Below, piece after piece: positions 4,496 to 6,541 of a DNA stretch of 6,541 bases (position 1 is the stretch's first letter; every line of letters starts with the position of its first letter). Under the pieces are notes generated by a model. The model was not told the origin of the DNA and did no database searches. It saw nothing but the letters and a program-made list of their open reading frames with translations. The stretch is from Halobacteriaceae archaeon Tc-Br11_E2g27 (lineage in GTDB: Archaea > Halobacteriota > Halobacteria > Halobacteriales > Haloarculaceae). The position numbers were made by a program, and so were the translations under genes. The DNA lies in contig LKNH01000146.1 of assembly GCA_001564135.1 (NCBI GenBank), positions 1-6,541 of the forward strand, given 5' to 3'.

Positions 4496-6541
4496 ATGAC
4501 CAGCGGAGGAGTCGAAGTACGCGTTGAGGGCGCACGAAAACGTGACGCCGGCCGGGGGATTGCACGAATCTCTACGAAACTCCAGTCACAGCTTGGTGTT
4601 CTGAGCGGAGACCCAATTATCATCGAAGGTGAGCGGTTGACCGTCGCCAAAGTCTGGCCCGGTGATGACGACGAAGACGTCATTCGTATTGACGCCGATA
4701 CGAGAGCGAGTGTGGGCGTCAACATTGGCGAATACGTTACCATTTCGAAGGGGTCAGTCGACAGCGCAAAGCAAGTTGTTCTCCAGCCTGCAACCGAACA
4801 CGCCAGCGACTCGCCATCTGAGGAAGCTCTTCGCGCGAAACTTGTCGACCGGCTCGTTCGGACCGGCAAGAAAATCCGAATCGAAGGATACGGACCGTAC
4901 GTTGTCACGAAGACGGTTCCGAATGGGTCAGTACGAATTACCGAATCAACACATGTTGGTGTAAAGCCAACGCTTGCCCCACAATCAGCGATTGAAAGCG
5001 GAGCAAAAACCCAGGACACTGACAAGCAGATGGCGGAGACGACCTACGAGGATATCGGTGGGCTCGACGAGCAACTTGACCTGGTTCGAGAGATGATAGA
5101 ACTCCCGCTTTCCGAGCCAGAGCTGTTCACTCGCCTCGGTATCGACCCACCGAGAGGCGTCCTTCTGCATGGGCCACCAGGAACCGGAAAGACGCTCATC
5201 GCACGAGCGGTGGCAAACGAAGTTGACGCACATTTCGATACGATTCACGGCCCTGAAATCGTCTCAAAATACAAGGGTGAGTCCGAAGAGCGGCTTCGGG
5301 AGGCCTTTGAGCGAGCTTCAGAGAACGCACCAGCAATCATCTTCCTCGATGAGATTGACTCGATAGCAGGTGCACGGGATGACGATGCAGACATGGAAAA
5401 CCGCGTCGTTGCACAACTGCTGACGCTACTTGATGGGCTGGAAGAGCGCGAAGAGGTTATCGTAATCGGTGCGACGAACAGGGCAGATGCCATCGACCCA
5501 GCAATCCGCCGCGGCGGCAGGTTTGACCGGGAAATCGAGATTGGTGCACCAGACGAGCAGGGCCGACGCGAGATTCTCGATGTTCATACACGGGATATGC
5601 CGCTGGCAGATGATGTTGACCTTGACGTACTAGCTGGACGGCTCCATGGATTTGTCGGGGCGGATATCGCCTCGCTTGCGACGGAGGCTGGGATGGCCGC
5701 GCTTCGCCGGATGCAACGAACTGAAAAAGAAGAACAGACCGACGATGAAGGGCCGTTGGTAACCGCTGCGGACTTCGAGGTTGCGATGACTGGCGTGGAG
5801 CCGTCAGGGATGCGCGAGTACGTCGCCGAGCAACCAGAACTCACCTTCGACGACGTGGGTGGGCTCGATGAAACAAAAGCCCGACTGCGTGAGGCTATCG
5901 AGTGGCCACTATCCTACGACCCGTTGTTCAAAGCAGCCGCGACAGACCCCCCGACAGGTGTGTTGCTCTATGGTCCACCAGGGACGGGAAAAACGCTGCT
6001 CGCAGAAGCTATCGCCGGTGAGACCGGCGTGAACTTCATCTCCGTTGCTGGGCCGGAAATCCTTGATAGATACGTCGGTGAGTCAGAGCGGGCGATTCGC
6101 AAACTCTTCGAACGGGCTCGTCAGGCCGCACCGGCAATTGTCTTTCTTGATGAGATTGATGCAATCGCCGGTACCCGCGGCGACGGTCACGAGGTGACAG
6201 AGCGCGTGGTCTCGCAACTGTTAACCGAACTTGACCGGGCCGCAGACCACCCGAAACTCGTCGTCCTGAGCGCGACAAACCGGATGGAAAGCCTTGACCC
6301 GGCGTTGCTCCGGCCGGGACGGCTTGAACAGCATATCGAAGTGCCAAATCCCGATTCCAAGGCGCGCCGAGAGATACTGGCAGTACATACGAGAGATACG
6401 CCACTTGGCGATGATGTCGACCTCGCATCGCTAGCCAGCGAGACAACAGATTACTCGGGTGCAGAGCTTGAATCGCTCGTTCGGGAAGCATCCATGCGAG
6501 CTATCCGCGAAATTGCGGATGGTATCGAGCCTGCGGAAGCA
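4496..6541 (+). CDS. cdc48: Cdc48/VCP-type tandem AAA+ ATPase, 3'-truncated
   Basis: The frame runs 682 codons to the window edge without a stop; the family is usually about 730-760 residues, so only the C-terminal end is missing. Residues 1-90 form the double-psi beta-barrel and about 105-160 the second half of the substrate-binding N-domain. D1 has Walker A GPPGTGKT (226-233), Walker B IIFLDE with Glu286, sensor Asn328, and finger arginines Arg339 and Arg342. D2 has GPPGTGKT (493-500), IVFLDE with Glu553, Asn595, and Arg606 and Arg609. Both rings appear catalytically competent. The central-pore loops carry Tyr259-Lys260 (D1) and Tyr526-Val527 (D2). The protein should form a hexameric cytoplasmic unfoldase that extracts or unfolds proteins, in archaea often feeding the proteasome. 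An acidic Glu/Asp-rich insert (410-419) follows D1. Haloarchaea usually encode several Cdc48 paralogues, and which one this is cannot be decided here. Large minus-strand frames opposite it are codon shadows. Confidence 0.97.
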   Translation, partial: MTSGGVEVRVEGARKRDAGRGIARISTKLQSQLGVLSGDPIIIEGERLTVAKVWPGDDDEDVIRIDADTRASVGVNIGEYVTISKGSVDSAKQVVLQPATEHASDSPSEEALRAKLVDRLVRTGKKIRIEGYGPYVVTKTVPNGSVRITESTHVGVKPTLAPQSAIESGAKTQDTDKQMAETTYEDIGGLDEQLDLVREMIELPLSEPELFTRLGIDPPRGVLLHGPPGTGKTLIARAVANEVDAHFDTIHGPEIVSKYKGESEERLREAFERASENAPAIIFLDEIDSIAGARDDDADMENRVVAQLLTLLDGLEEREEVIVIGATNRADAIDPAIRRGGRFDREIEIGAPDEQGRREILDVHTRDMPLADDVDLDVLAGRLHGFVGADIASLATEAGMAALRRMQRTEKEEQTDDEGPLVTAADFEVAMTGVEPSGMREYVAEQPELTFDDVGGLDETKARLREAIEWPLSYDPLFKAAATDPPTGVLLYGPPGTGKTLLAEAIAGETGVNFISVAGPEILDRYVGESERAIRKLFERARQAAPAIVFLDEIDAIAGTRGDGHEVTERVVSQLLTELDRAADHPKLVVLSATNRMESLDPALLRPGRLEQHIEVPNPDSKARREILAVHTRDTPLGDDVDLASLASETTDYSGAELESLVREASMRAIREIADGIEPAEA

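Noticed and set aside
4411..5025. 204-residue minus-strand frame opposite the start of cdc48
   Set aside because: It is a Ser/Thr/Arg-rich shadow of the cdc48 N-domain. It would also cross the cdc48 promoter and palindromes.
6036..6491. 151-residue minus-strand frame opposite cdc48 D2
   Set aside because: It is an Arg/Ser-rich, non-acidic composition unlike haloarchaeal proteins, and antisense to conserved AAA+ motifs.
1..6541. Possible defence island, CRISPR array, IS element or tRNA
   Set aside because: I read the intergenic regions and saw no regularly spaced repeats, no transposase or integrase motifs, and no tRNA-like cloverleaf. The genes are mainly housekeeping.

Overview
The window looks like haloarchaeal chromosome (class Halobacteria). 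The predicted proteins are very acidic, the genes use haloarchaeal-style TATA boxes about 26 bases upstream of leaderless starts, and two archaeal/eukaryotic-type information and quality-control genes are present: an ABCE1/RLI ribosome-recycling ATPase and a tandem AAA+ Cdc48. Base composition looks only moderately GC-rich, with an AT-rich intergenic island, so a lower-GC haloarchaeon is possible. The species cannot be named from this sequence alone.

Layout. Bases 3-452 (+) are the 3' part of an HD-domain phosphohydrolase gene cut by the window edge. It converges on rli (551-2380, -) across 98 bases that hold a long, symmetric imperfect hairpin (460-541). Upstream of rli and almost touching it (2-base gap) is a gene for a three-helix EMC6-like membrane protein (2383-2712, -), and the two probably form one leaderless operon. 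Diverging from that operon is an unrecognised four-helix membrane protein with a charged tail (2807-3283, +). The shared promoter region carries a perfect 7+7 inverted repeat touching both TATA boxes. An AT-rich gap of about 150 bases follows, then a winged-helix/GNAT acetyltransferase fusion (3436-4176, +). This converges with only 8 bases to spare on a tiny Cys/His putative zinc-binding protein (4185-4385, -). Divergent from that is cdc48 (4496 to the right edge, +), which remains open at base 6541 after 682 codons.

How the genes relate. EMC6-like plus RLI is the clearest functional unit: a candidate membrane-protein biogenesis subunit co-expressed with the factor that splits ribosomes after termination. 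Cdc48 (protein unfolding) is a separate transcription unit. I see no CRISPR array, transposase, integrase, tRNA, rRNA or defence cassette. The region reads as mostly ordinary core chromosome. The points of interest are the intergenic structures, the EMC6-RLI coupling and three poorly characterised small or fusion proteins.
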